A stretch of 64,000 nt of DNA, taken from Thermoplasmata archaeon. GTDB lineage: Archaea; Thermoplasmatota; DTKX01; VGTL01. The translations under genes and the position numbers were made by a program. Position 1 is the first letter of the stretch. Every line of letters starts with the position of its first letter. This document shows, one piece after another, positions 44,234 through 52,159 of the stretch. The stretch lies in the NCBI GenBank assembly GCA_038851035.1, contig JAWCLH010000011.1, forward strand, positions 433 to 64,432, written 5' to 3'. Under the pieces are notes generated by a model. The model had not been told where the DNA came from. It was given only the letters and a program-made list of their open reading frames with translations, and did not search any database.

Positions 44234-45025
44234 GTGGCCAGAAATAGAGGGGTCGTCCGGTGCCCGGTGTGCAGGGCGAGGGTCGGGAGGGACCGGCTGG
44301 AGCAACACATCGACAAGGTCCACTCCGGAGGTGCCACCGGAGGGAAGAGCCCAAAGAGAAGTGCAGGAACCCGCCGCCTCCGGAAAGAGCACCTCGTTCT
44401 TCTGGCAGCAGTGGCGGTTGTGGTAGGCGCGCTGGCCGTCTATGCCTACACAAACCCCCCCTCTTCCCCAGAGGAGCCTTCGCCCGAGACCGCGCCCCCA
44501 GCCGGCGAGATCTACCCGACGGGCTACGCCAGACTCGAGACCTCGAAGGGCCCGATAGTCATAGCCCTGTACGGCAACGAGACCCCCAACACCGTGCGCA
44601 ACTTCATAGACTATGTAGGCAGCGGCTACTACTCGGGAACGATATTCCATAGAGTCGTTGCGGGCTTCGTGATTCAGGGCGGTGGCCTGAATCCGGACCT
44701 GACGCCCAAGGAGCCTACTCGCCCACCGATAAAGCTCGAAATAAACCCCAAATTAAAGAACGAGCGCGGGACGGTGGCGATGGCTAGGACCTCCGACCCA
44801 GACAGCGCCACCTCCCAGTTCTTCATCAATCTGGCCAACAATACCCATCTCGACCCCTCACCCTCGAACCCTGGCTACGCAGTGTTTGGAAGGGTCGTGC
44901 GGGGCATGGAGATCGTAGAGGTTATAGCACACACGCCCGTAACCAACAGGAACGGCTACGAGAATGTGCCAGAAGAGACAATTATGATACTGAGCGCCAT
45001 GCTCATCAGCACCCCGGACGGTTGA
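44234..45025 (+). CDS. Membrane-anchored cyclophilin with N-terminal C2H2 zinc finger
   Basis: 263 residues. Residues 10-30 form a C2H2-type finger (CPVC-x(12)-H-x(4)-H), residues about 54-72 a membrane helix, then a Pro/Ser/Glu linker and a cyclophilin-type peptidyl-prolyl isomerase domain (FHRVVAGFVIQGGG, RGTVAMART, SATSQFFINLAN, YAVFGRVVRGMEIV). The topology puts the isomerase outside and the finger inside, so it may help fold the secreted proteins that are frequent here. The GTG start has a TATA-like ctttaatatcc about 25 bases upstream, suggesting a leaderless mRNA. Confidence 0.9.
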   Translation: MARNRGVVRCPVCRARVGRDRLEQHIDKVHSGGATGGKSPKRSAGTRRLRKEHLVLLAAVAVVVGALAVYAYTNPPSSPEEPSPETAPPAGEIYPTGYARLETSKGPIVIALYGNETPNTVRNFIDYVGSGYYSGTIFHRVVAGFVIQGGGLNPDLTPKEPTRPPIKLEINPKLKNERGTVAMARTSDPDSATSQFFINLANNTHLDPSPSNPGYAVFGRVVRGMEIVEVIAHTPVTNRNGYENVPEETIMILSAMLISTPDG

Positions 45026-45036
45026 GACCGGTGTGG

Positions 45037-45270
45037 CTATCTCCCCCACGCAAGGGAGTTTACGATTCTTTCTTCCCGGGTTCTCCGCTTGTACTCCTTG
45101 TAGTGCATTTTACATAGATGGACCCTGCGGGCCTCGGTCTTTAGACCCGCGGAGATATTGCCTTGAACCTTTTTCAGCGGAATGGACCTGACGGCGGGGC
45201 TGGTGCACCCCGCCACCATGCAAATAGGGGCATCGCGAGCCTGCCCGCGGTGGAATTCTGTCACGACCAT
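45037..45270 (-). CDS. Small zinc-finger-like protein
   Basis: 77 residues starting at ATG 45270, which is preceded by GGAGGG at five-base spacing and by a TATA-like aaaaataaatatc (45287-45299). A much longer frame upstream runs over the promoter and the opposite gene and is rejected. Potential metal ligands are Cys in ICMVAGCTSPAVRS and LCKMHYKEYKRR (C-x4-C, then C-x2-H). The C-terminus is strongly basic. I do not know a named family. It may bind nucleic acid. Divergent from another tiny Cys-rich gene. Confidence 0.7.
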   Translation of the reverse strand: MVVTEFHRGQARDAPICMVAGCTSPAVRSIPLKKVQGNISAGLKTEARRVHLCKMHYKEYKRRTREERIVNSLAWGR

Positions 45271-45358
45271 ACAATCCCTCCGGGCGATATTTATTTTTCG
45301 GCATCCAACAAACTTAATATTTCCCTCCGCGTTTGGCCAACAAAGGAAGCTGTGTGGC

Positions 45359-45541
45359 ATGGCCCTGAGAGTGTATGACAAGCGCTGCATGGACTGCGAG
45401 TGCTGGTATGGCAACGAGGACGACGAGTACGGTCCCTGCACGATGAAGCACAGGCGGGGTGACAAGAGGTACATCACCCACGGCGGCCATCGATGCGACG
45501 AGGTGGTGGAGGACGGAAACAGGGCCCCTTGCAGGGGGTGA
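45359..45541 (+). CDS. Small Cys-rich protein, unknown
   Basis: 60 residues. Cysteines occur as KRCMDCECWYG, YGPCTMKH, GGHRCDEV and APCRG, with two His, so a zinc or Fe-S site is likely. ATG 45359 is preceded by a purine patch (aaaggaagc) and a TATA-like cttaatatttcc near 45313-45324. It is transcribed away from the other small Cys-rich gene across an 88-base shared spacer. Too short for a confident family assignment. Confidence 0.65.
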   Translation: MALRVYDKRCMDCECWYGNEDDEYGPCTMKHRRGDKRYITHGGHRCDEVVEDGNRAPCRG

Positions 45542-45632
45542 TGGAGGGCCAGGTCTGGCCGTCCATCATAAGGATGGAGCCACACCGCGTCCCGGGCGCC
45601 GAGCACATCACATTTATTTCTCGGTCCGGAGG

Positions 45633-46469
45633 ATGCGGCCCTCCGACATCGCTTTCGCAATGAAAGTGACGGAAGAGGAGGGCTGGGGTTTTCTCAGAAG
45701 CGACATCCAGAGGCTGCTCCGCCTCTCATCAGGAGGGGTTCTGATTGCGATTGCGGCCGGGAGGCCGGTGGGGCTGGTGAGCGTGATTCGGCATGGAGAG
45801 ATTTTTTGGATAGGCAATCTTGTCGTTTCTCGCCGCTGGAGGGGTTGCGGGGTCGGTCGCGTCCTAATGGAAGCCGCCATGAGCTTCGTTAAGCGACGTG
45901 GAGGAAGCCGGGTGGGCCTTTTCTCCTACCCTGAGACCGTGGGCTTCTACACTGCCTTCGGCTTCAAAGCCGTCGGGCGCTTCTTCCGCTTCTGTGGCCG
46001 GCCACGCGTGCGCCCGATTCCTCTGCGGTCCGGGAGAATTGTACCCCTCTGCCCCAATCACTTTCCAGAGGTCATCGCCCTTGACCGGAGGGCATGGGGG
46101 GAGGGGAGGGGGAGAATGATTAGAGCACTCGTGCGGGACTTTAAGCGCCACTCCTTCGTCTGGATGGAGAGGGGAAAGGTGAAGGGCTTTATCATTGGAA
46201 AGCCTGGGCGGGACTATGTCGAGGCCGGGCCGTGGGTCTGCGCTGGGAGCGCTCGAGACGCCGCCCGGTCTCTATTCCTCGCACTCTGCACACGCGCCAG
46301 CAAAGGTGTCGAGGTCTATGTCCCTGCGAATTCCGCCTGGGTTGTGCGCTTCCTCCGCAGCCTCGGCCTGCGCAGGCAGGGGGCATATATAGAAATGGCA
46401 AAGGGAAGGGCGAGGGAGACCGGGAAGTGTCTCGAGCTCATCTCCCCCGCAGGCGTCGAGAAGGGCTAA
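45633..46469 (+). CDS. GNAT-family N-acetyltransferase, two-domain
   Basis: 278 residues. The first domain is a standard GNAT (MRPSDIAFAMKVTEEEGW, GNLVVSRRWRGCGVGRVLMEAA with the acetyl-CoA-binding R-x-x-G-x-G/A, and FYTAFGFKAVGR). The second half (KGFIIGKPGRDYVEAGPW, VEVYVPANSAWVVRFLRSLGLR) resembles the Acetyltransf_18-type C-terminal domain. Substrate unknown. ATG 45633 lies about 18-22 bases after a TATA-like catttatttc; a GGAGG directly abuts the ATG. The longer frame from 45459 overlaps the preceding gene. Confidence 0.85.
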   Translation: MRPSDIAFAMKVTEEEGWGFLRSDIQRLLRLSSGGVLIAIAAGRPVGLVSVIRHGEIFWIGNLVVSRRWRGCGVGRVLMEAAMSFVKRRGGSRVGLFSYPETVGFYTAFGFKAVGRFFRFCGRPRVRPIPLRSGRIVPLCPNHFPEVIALDRRAWGEGRGRMIRALVRDFKRHSFVWMERGKVKGFIIGKPGRDYVEAGPWVCAGSARDAARSLFLALCTRASKGVEVYVPANSAWVVRFLRSLGLRRQGAYIEMAKGRARETGKCLELISPAGVEKG

Positions 46470-46510
46470 AGAGGGGCTGAAAAGGAGAAGTGCGTCCGGG
46501 GGCATACCGG

Positions 46511-46519
46511 TATATATAA
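46511..46519 (+). promoter_or_regulatory. Strong TATA box before the small RNA candidate
   Basis: ggtatatataaaatgg lies in the spacer between the GNAT and Elp3 genes, which converge here, so neither protein gene uses it. It points at the hairpin-rich stretch that follows. Confidence 0.5.
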
Positions 46520-46533
46520 AATGGTTGGGAGAA

Positions 46534-46632
46534 CCCGCGCTGACCTTGGGTTGCACCTGGGTCAGCATCGAAGCGGGCCAACGACCACGTGAACTGGCGT
46601 TGGCGTTGCGTCATCGGGAGCGCAGCTTTTTT
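46534..46632 (+). ncRNA. Candidate small structured RNA
   Basis: Downstream of the TATA box are nested stems: CCCGC (46534-46538)/GCGGG (46573-46577) enclosing GCTGACC (46539-46545)/GGTCAGC (46560-46566), whose loop can extend through GGGT/ACCT. A second stem CCAACG (46578-46583)/CGTTGG (46598-46603) follows, then TGCG/CGCA and a run of six T (46627-46632). The 3' end overlaps the antisense of the Elp3 stop region. The 5' end is uncertain by several bases. I do not recognise the family; it could alternatively be a complex terminator. Confidence 0.45.
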
Positions 46633-48317
46633 CCCATGTAAGGCCCGACTAGTTCATAGCCCATTTTCCGGTAGTAGCCGCGCGCGCCCGCGCCACTATT
46701 CACCAAAAGAACCTCTGCCCCCCAGTCCTCTCGAGCGATTCTCTCCGCCTCTTCCATAAGTCTCACGCCAAGTCCCCTGTGCTGCCATCTATCCCCAGGA
46801 GCTTCGTTGAAGGGCACCGGCTCGCCGAGCACCCTCAGCTCCCGGACGATGGCGCTCACACCCCCACGCATCTCGGGTCTGTGCGCGGCGGGTGAGGGCC
46901 TCCTGAGCCGGAGGTATCCGGCGAGGGCCCCGGCATCCGCTTCGAAGGAAATGAAGGCCTCGAGCCCGCCGGATGCTTCGTAGAGCGTGGTTCTGAGCGA
47001 GAGGCCGGCGGCGGTCCCAGACCCCATGCCTAGGTGACCGACCTCATGGCACCTGATGCACCCGCACCTCAGCCCCATCTCCTCCATTCTCCTTCGGACG
47101 AGCTGGCGAAGGTTGCTCTTCTTCACACCGGCGGCGATGAGCTGTACCGGGATGTCCCTCTGGACTCTCTGGACCCTAACCCACGGCGGGAACCGGCTCT
47201 TGATCTCCGCAAGGAACTCCACAGCCTCCTCCGTTGTCAGGGGGTCATATTCCCCCCTCTTCCACATCTCGTAGAGCCCGGTTCCCTCGAGAACAAGGGT
47301 CGGGTAGAGCTTGAGCATGTCCGGTCTGAAGGAGGGGTCCTCGAAGAGGCGGCGGTAGTGCTCCCTCTCCTCCTCCCTCGCGACGAAGGGGAAGCCGGGC
47401 ATCATGTGGTAGCCCACCTTCAGTCCCGCGTCGCGGGCGAGCTGTGTGGCCCTTATCGTTTCAGCGACGCCGTGCCCCCTCTTCATTTTATCCAGCGCCA
47501 CGTCCGAGAGGCTCTGTACCCCAAGCTCGACCCTTGTGGCTCCAAAGGAGAGCATGGCGTCGATGTGCGGCTCAAAGCACCAGTCGGGTCTGGTCTCGAC
47601 CGTGAGGCCGATGCATCTCGAGGGCGCCAGCTCGTTGGCGGCAATCGCCTCCTCCAGCGATGCGGCGCCCCCTCCTCCCTCGCCCCGAGCCCCACCCTGC
47701 GCCAAGCGCATTGACCCGGGGCTAAAAGTGGCAGGGCCTCCGACGGCCTCGTTCATGGCGTCGTAGCAGCCCTTGATAAAGGCTCTCTGGTAGAAGGTGG
47801 GTCTCGCGAGGAAAGTCCCGCCCATTATAATTAGGTCAACCTTGTCAGTGGGGTGACCGCATATTCTGAGCTGCTCCAGCCTCCCTCTAACCTCTCTGTA
47901 AGAATCGTATTCGTAATAGGCCCCGCGCAGCGCAGCCGGCTCTCTGCCCGTGTAGCTCTGGGGAGAGCCCCTCTCAACCCCTCCGGGGCAGTAGAGGCAG
48001 CGGCCGTGGGGGCACTGCGCGGGCGAGGTCATCGCAGCCACCGTCACGACGCCCGAGGCCTCCCTGACAGCTTTCGTCCTCAGTAGGGGGAGCAGTGTCT
48101 TTCTCATGTCATCTGGAACCCGGCGGAGAATCTCGGCGTCGGACGGAACACGGTCCAGCCCGTGCTTCCGGGCCAGCCTCACCTTGAGGCTGTGGAGGGC
48201 CTCCTTGTCCCCCGGACCCCCTTTTTGAAGGGTCGAGATAATCTCCTCCATGAAGGCCTCGAGGCCCAGCTCCGGCCCTCCGGAGCCTTTTCCCCCGAGC
48301 TCCCCGCGGCGCTCCAT
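46611..48317 (-). CDS. elp3: Elp3-type tRNA U34 carboxymethyl transferase
   Basis: 568 residues. The radical SAM domain carries QCPHGRCLYCPGG (Cys-x4-Cys-x2-Cys, the archaeal Elp3 form), MGGTFLARP, LTVETRPDWC and RVELGVQSL. The C-terminal GNAT/acetyl-CoA domain has RGLGVRLMEEAERIA and GYYRKMGYELVGPYM. Elp3 makes the cm5U-type modification at wobble uridine of tRNA without the eukaryotic Elongator partners in archaea. ATG 48317 gives normal length. Confidence 0.95.
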   Translation of the reverse strand: MERRGELGGKGSGGPELGLEAFMEEIISTLQKGGPGDKEALHSLKVRLARKHGLDRVPSDAEILRRVPDDMRKTLLPLLRTKAVREASGVVTVAAMTSPAQCPHGRCLYCPGGVERGSPQSYTGREPAALRGAYYEYDSYREVRGRLEQLRICGHPTDKVDLIIMGGTFLARPTFYQRAFIKGCYDAMNEAVGGPATFSPGSMRLAQGGARGEGGGGAASLEEAIAANELAPSRCIGLTVETRPDWCFEPHIDAMLSFGATRVELGVQSLSDVALDKMKRGHGVAETIRATQLARDAGLKVGYHMMPGFPFVAREEEREHYRRLFEDPSFRPDMLKLYPTLVLEGTGLYEMWKRGEYDPLTTEEAVEFLAEIKSRFPPWVRVQRVQRDIPVQLIAAGVKKSNLRQLVRRRMEEMGLRCGCIRCHEVGHLGMGSGTAAGLSLRTTLYEASGGLEAFISFEADAGALAGYLRLRRPSPAAHRPEMRGGVSAIVRELRVLGEPVPFNEAPGDRWQHRGLGVRLMEEAERIAREDWGAEVLLVNSGAGARGYYRKMGYELVGPYMGKKLRSR

Positions 48318-48342
48318 CGGCCGATGAAACTACTCTGCGGAT

Positions 48343-51300
48343 TTATGGCTTTCTGAAGAACTCTCGCTCCAGCCTCTTTTTCTTTCTATGCTGGATGGTT
48401 CCAATGATGGACGCGAGCGCAGCCGCCAAGATCGCGCCGACGCCCGCGGCTAGGGGGAGTGGGTCGGGCCCGGCGGTCGCCTCGCCACGAGCCACCTCAA
48501 CCCAGTCTGAGAAATTCCCCTGCGCGCCGAAGTCGTCTTCGGCCTCGAGCGTGACCAGATACCGGCCTGGCCTCGGATAGATGTGCTCGACCAGCTCACC
48601 CCGCGCGCTCTGGCCGTCGCCGAAATTCCACGAGAGCGATACAACTATACCGTCCGGGTCCCGCGCGATGGCTCTCAATGCAATCTTCTCGCCGGCCCTC
48701 GCTTTCGCTCTCTCACCCGCAACCTCCCACCTCACCTCTGGGAGGCGGTTCCGCACTGTCAGCCTTTGGACCACGCTCGTGTTGTCGCCGTGGTCGTCGG
48801 TGGCGGTGCAGCTGATTTCATAGCTGCCCGGCCGGGAGTAGCTGTGCACCACCCTCTCCCCCCTCGCCGTGGAGCCGTCGCCGAGCCTCCAGAAGACCCC
48901 CCTCACCTCCCCGTCTGGGTCAAGTGCCCTGGCGGTCATTGTGACGTTCGTCAGGCTCAGGGGCGCGGTATCGTTGAAGAATAGGCTGAGTTCTGGCGGC
49001 CTGTTTGACACCCTCAGGAACCCCCTAGCGCTCTCCTCGAGATAACCGCCCACCCTCCCCCTGACGACTATTTCATAGACCGCGGCTTTTGTGTAGGTAT
49101 GAGTTGCGCGCGTTTCGCAACGCCAACCAGTCGAGATTCCATCGCCGAAGTCGAAGAGATAGTCCTGGGCCGAGCCGTTGACATAGAAGGTCACAGGCTC
49201 CAGCGTCAGGGGGTCCTCGGGAGAGAAGGAGAGGGAGATGTTCAGGGGCCATCTAACGAAGAGCTCCACTCCAGCTCGATTATTGCCCTCGTCGAGCTCA
49301 TCAATGGCGCGATCGGGGTCGGCCAGAATCATGATGGTGTGCCAGCCACGCGGGAGGGAGAGGGTGGTCCGGAGCTCCATGCCATACCCCACCGGCAGTC
49401 TCAGCCCCTCCCAGCGCCTCAACACTTCACCGTCCAGCTCGAGCGCCGCGGAGGCATTAGGTAGCTCGGCCTCGCCCGCGTTTCTGATAATCGCCCTGAC
49501 GCTTACGACCTCTCCCTCGACCGGTGAGGGCGGCTGGACGATGAGCTCTCCTGCCTGGAGGTCCAGCCGGGGTGGAGGTGGTCCAACACTGACCCAGAGA
49601 TAAAGGGCATTGTTCCCCTCGTTCCATTCCTTGATATCGTCTCCGGCGTCGACCACGAACCCGAGCTCGTGCCTGCCATCGAGCGCGACCCAGGCGGTCT
49701 TCACAACGTGCATTTCTCCTCTGCTGATATTGATGAATTCACTCGAGAGCGGTGTCCGGTCCACAAAAAAGTCAACCCTGACTCCTTTCACATCGTAGGA
49801 GCAGTTGTTAAGGACCCCGGCCTCGATATGAAGAACCTCGCCCTCGGCGGGGCTCGCATTGAAGCTGAGCGAGAGTGCCTCGAGCTCATATATCCTTCCG
49901 GCCGGGAGGGGTGTCGCCTCCTGATTGGAGAGGTTGACGTCCAGCAGCCAGCCCTCCGGATCCAGGACCACTCTCGGGACCCTTTGGCCGGCGGAGAGCG
50001 AGACCCTCGAGGCTACGCCGTCCCAGCCGGCTCTTATTGTCTCTCGAGACCCATCCTCATACTCCAGACCGATATCCACCCGGGCGCGGGCCGAGAGGAG
50101 GTTGACGGGCTCAAGCTCGAGATACACCCCGGTCCCGTTCTCGTACTCCCTCGCCGCGGGCAGCGCGATGTCGAGGTCCTTCGTGGTGTTCAGCCACTGG
50201 TCAAAGAATGCGTTCAGCGGTAGGGGGCAGCGATGCTTTGCCTTCGATATGAACCGGTCCGCGCTCGCCCAGCCGTACTCGTTCTCCTCCACGAACTCGC
50301 GGAGGGTTGCGTTGAAGGACGCGTCCCCCATCAAGCCTCTGAGCATGTGAAGTATGTATGCGCCCTTCGCATAAAGAACGGGGAAAGTCAGGGCGTCGCC
50401 CCAGGTGGTCGAGCGCACGGGCTTCTCTTCCGGCGAGTCGTGGACGGCGGCGAAGGAATCCCTGTCGCTCTCGAGCCTTGTCTTTGTTCCATACCGGCTC
50501 ATCTCGTACATGCACAGCAGGTACTCAGCGAAGCCCTCCCATATCCACTGGTAGCCCCAGCCGGTGTAGCCGGTTTTGTAGGGGAACCACATGTGGCCGA
50601 GCTCGTGGCCTAGGAGCTTAAAGTCGCAGCCCGTCCCGGAGAAGGCTAGGGGCTTGAGCATCACCATCCCCGAACAGGCGTAGCCGTCGTAGGTCTGGTG
50701 GTCCGTCTCCACGATTTTCAGGCTCTTCCTGTCGTAGGAGCCGAGGAGGGCCGAGTGGTGGGAGAGTATCGCCGCCGCCTCCTGCAGGTGGGCCGGGGCC
50801 GAGGCACTGTGGTGGGGGTATGTGTAGACCGTGATGTTGACCCCGTTCCACTGGAGGGAGGTTGCAGTGTAGTTCGCGGCCGCGAACGCTGGCCTTATGC
50901 AGGGCCTGTCCGTGACCCATGTGTAGTTCGCCCAAAGAGACCCCCTCTCAACTTCCGTGAGCTCCCCGTCCGCCACCGCGGTCCACTCCGCGGGGCAGCA
51001 TATTTTCAGTCTGTAGTCGGCCCAGTCGGAGGTGTGGTGGTAAAGGTACCAGGCGGTCGAGCCCTTGACATACGCTCCCTCAGGACCGACATAGTCGTCC
51101 CTGAGCCCGCCCTCATAGACCCGGAGCTCGCCCCTGTAGGAAATATTCAAGGCGACCGTGCCGTTCGGCGGAATTCTCCCCGGGAGCCTGACTGTCAGTC
51201 GGCTCCCCTCTCTGGAGAAGTCCAGCGCCTCGCCGCCGGCCTCTAGGAGGGTCACCTCAAGTGTATCAAGGAGCTGAAAAACTAGCTCACTAATGTAGAT

Positions 51301-51531
51301 GTTCGCCCTGATGATAACCTGCGCGTCGGCGGATATCCCGTGCGTATCGGGATGCAGAAAGATGGTGATATTCTGCGAGAGTACCTCGGCGCTGGACTGT
51401 GTGTCGAGGGCCCGAGGGCCCCTCTCGTCTGCGAGAGCGGCCCCAGCCCGGCTTTCCGTGGCCACCGGCGGGGCCGGAAGGAGCAGTGAGGAGAGTATCG
51501 CGAGAGCAAGAAGGCTCCGTCTGATGCGCAT
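48343..51531 (-). CDS. Secreted M1-family metallopeptidase with CARDB and PKD domains
   Basis: 1062 residues from ATG 51531, which has a minus-strand TATA (ttttttatatta) about 20-32 bases upstream; the frame continues to 52113 but that part overlaps another gene. A signal peptide and an M1-like N-terminal beta domain precede the zinc site HELGH (309-313) and Glu332 in WEGFAEY, the HExxH-x18-E pattern. The usual GAMEN loop is replaced by ACSGMVM. CARDB-like domains, three PKD domains (FDFGDG, WRLGDG, WNFGDG), a membrane helix and a basic tail follow. Likely an extracellular aminopeptidase-like enzyme tethered to the cell. Confidence 0.9.
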   Translation of the reverse strand: MRIRRSLLALAILSSLLLPAPPVATESRAGAALADERGPRALDTQSSAEVLSQNITIFLHPDTHGISADAQVIIRANIYISELVFQLLDTLEVTLLEAGGEALDFSREGSRLTVRLPGRIPPNGTVALNISYRGELRVYEGGLRDDYVGPEGAYVKGSTAWYLYHHTSDWADYRLKICCPAEWTAVADGELTEVERGSLWANYTWVTDRPCIRPAFAAANYTATSLQWNGVNITVYTYPHHSASAPAHLQEAAAILSHHSALLGSYDRKSLKIVETDHQTYDGYACSGMVMLKPLAFSGTGCDFKLLGHELGHMWFPYKTGYTGWGYQWIWEGFAEYLLCMYEMSRYGTKTRLESDRDSFAAVHDSPEEKPVRSTTWGDALTFPVLYAKGAYILHMLRGLMGDASFNATLREFVEENEYGWASADRFISKAKHRCPLPLNAFFDQWLNTTKDLDIALPAAREYENGTGVYLELEPVNLLSARARVDIGLEYEDGSRETIRAGWDGVASRVSLSAGQRVPRVVLDPEGWLLDVNLSNQEATPLPAGRIYELEALSLSFNASPAEGEVLHIEAGVLNNCSYDVKGVRVDFFVDRTPLSSEFINISRGEMHVVKTAWVALDGRHELGFVVDAGDDIKEWNEGNNALYLWVSVGPPPPRLDLQAGELIVQPPSPVEGEVVSVRAIIRNAGEAELPNASAALELDGEVLRRWEGLRLPVGYGMELRTTLSLPRGWHTIMILADPDRAIDELDEGNNRAGVELFVRWPLNISLSFSPEDPLTLEPVTFYVNGSAQDYLFDFGDGISTGWRCETRATHTYTKAAVYEIVVRGRVGGYLEESARGFLRVSNRPPELSLFFNDTAPLSLTNVTMTARALDPDGEVRGVFWRLGDGSTARGERVVHSYSRPGSYEISCTATDDHGDNTSVVQRLTVRNRLPEVRWEVAGERAKARAGEKIALRAIARDPDGIVVSLSWNFGDGQSARGELVEHIYPRPGRYLVTLEAEDDFGAQGNFSDWVEVARGEATAGPDPLPLAAGVGAILAAALASIIGTIQHRKKKRLEREFFRKP

Positions 51532-51617
51532 GGCTGATTTATCATTGACGGAGTAATATAAAAAATCAGCGGTACGCATAGGGTAAGCGCGAGCGCTATC
51601 AAATCGGTGGTAGGGCC

Positions 51618-52142
51618 TCATGAGAACGCCATCGCGATAGCCGTCGCAGCGAGGCCCGACGCGGAGAGGGCGGCGTTCAATGCCGGGCTCCGGTCGCCCA
51701 AACGCGAGAGCGAGAGCGCCCGCCAGCCGCACCACGGCGTCGGGAGTGCCCCCGCGGCAGTGGGCATCAGAAACCTCCTTCCTCCGTGCTCCAGCACACT
51801 CTCGGGCGGATAGGGAGCGAGCCAGCTCTCCGGCGAGAGCGCCCGGGGCCACAGGAATATACCCTCGGCAGTGAAAGCATCGGCGGCGAGGTGCGACGAG
51901 AATGCTGAGAGGGAGGCGATGGCGGCCTCCCGGATTGAGCCGGGAGAGATGGCCGACGCGACGGTGCAGATGACGAGGCTCCAGGTTGCGGCCGCCGGAA
52001 TCGAGTGGCCGAGGGGGGTCCTGGTCGGCGGAAGGGGCGTCCTGTCGAGCTCGATGAGCACGGAAACTATGCCCGAGAAAAAGACGGTGCCGGAGACCGG
52101 GGGGAGGCCCCATAGGGCGCGGATTCCGGCGGAGAACGCCAC
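51618..52142 (-). CDS. DUF457/YdjM-like membrane-bound protein
   Basis: 174 residues as called, with several hydrophobic segments. Family-like features are SVLIELDRTP, TPLGHSIPAAATWS and SSHLAADAFTAEGIFLWP, the His/Asp pattern of YdjM (LexA-regulated, putative metal-dependent hydrolase). The start is uncertain: the GTG at 52142 omits an in-frame AHALAAV segment that family members usually have, so a rarer codon upstream may be used. The gene follows the TctA-like gene closely on the same strand. Confidence 0.7.
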   Translation of the reverse strand: MAFSAGIRALWGLPPVSGTVFFSGIVSVLIELDRTPLPPTRTPLGHSIPAAATWSLVICTVASAISPGSIREAAIASLSAFSSHLAADAFTAEGIFLWPRALSPESWLAPYPPESVLEHGGRRFLMPTAAGALPTPWCGWRALSLSRLGDRSPALNAALSASGLAATAIAMAFS

Positions 52143-52159
52143 CGCCGCGAGGGCGTGGG

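Noticed and set aside
45271-45660. Long extension of the minus-strand small zinc-finger gene
   Set aside because: It overlaps a divergent Cys-rich gene and its promoter; GGAGGG and TATA sites support the ATG at 45270.
51532-52113. N-terminal extension of the M1 peptidase
   Set aside because: A TATA box and a clear signal peptide at 51531 define the start; the extension overlaps the DUF457-type gene.
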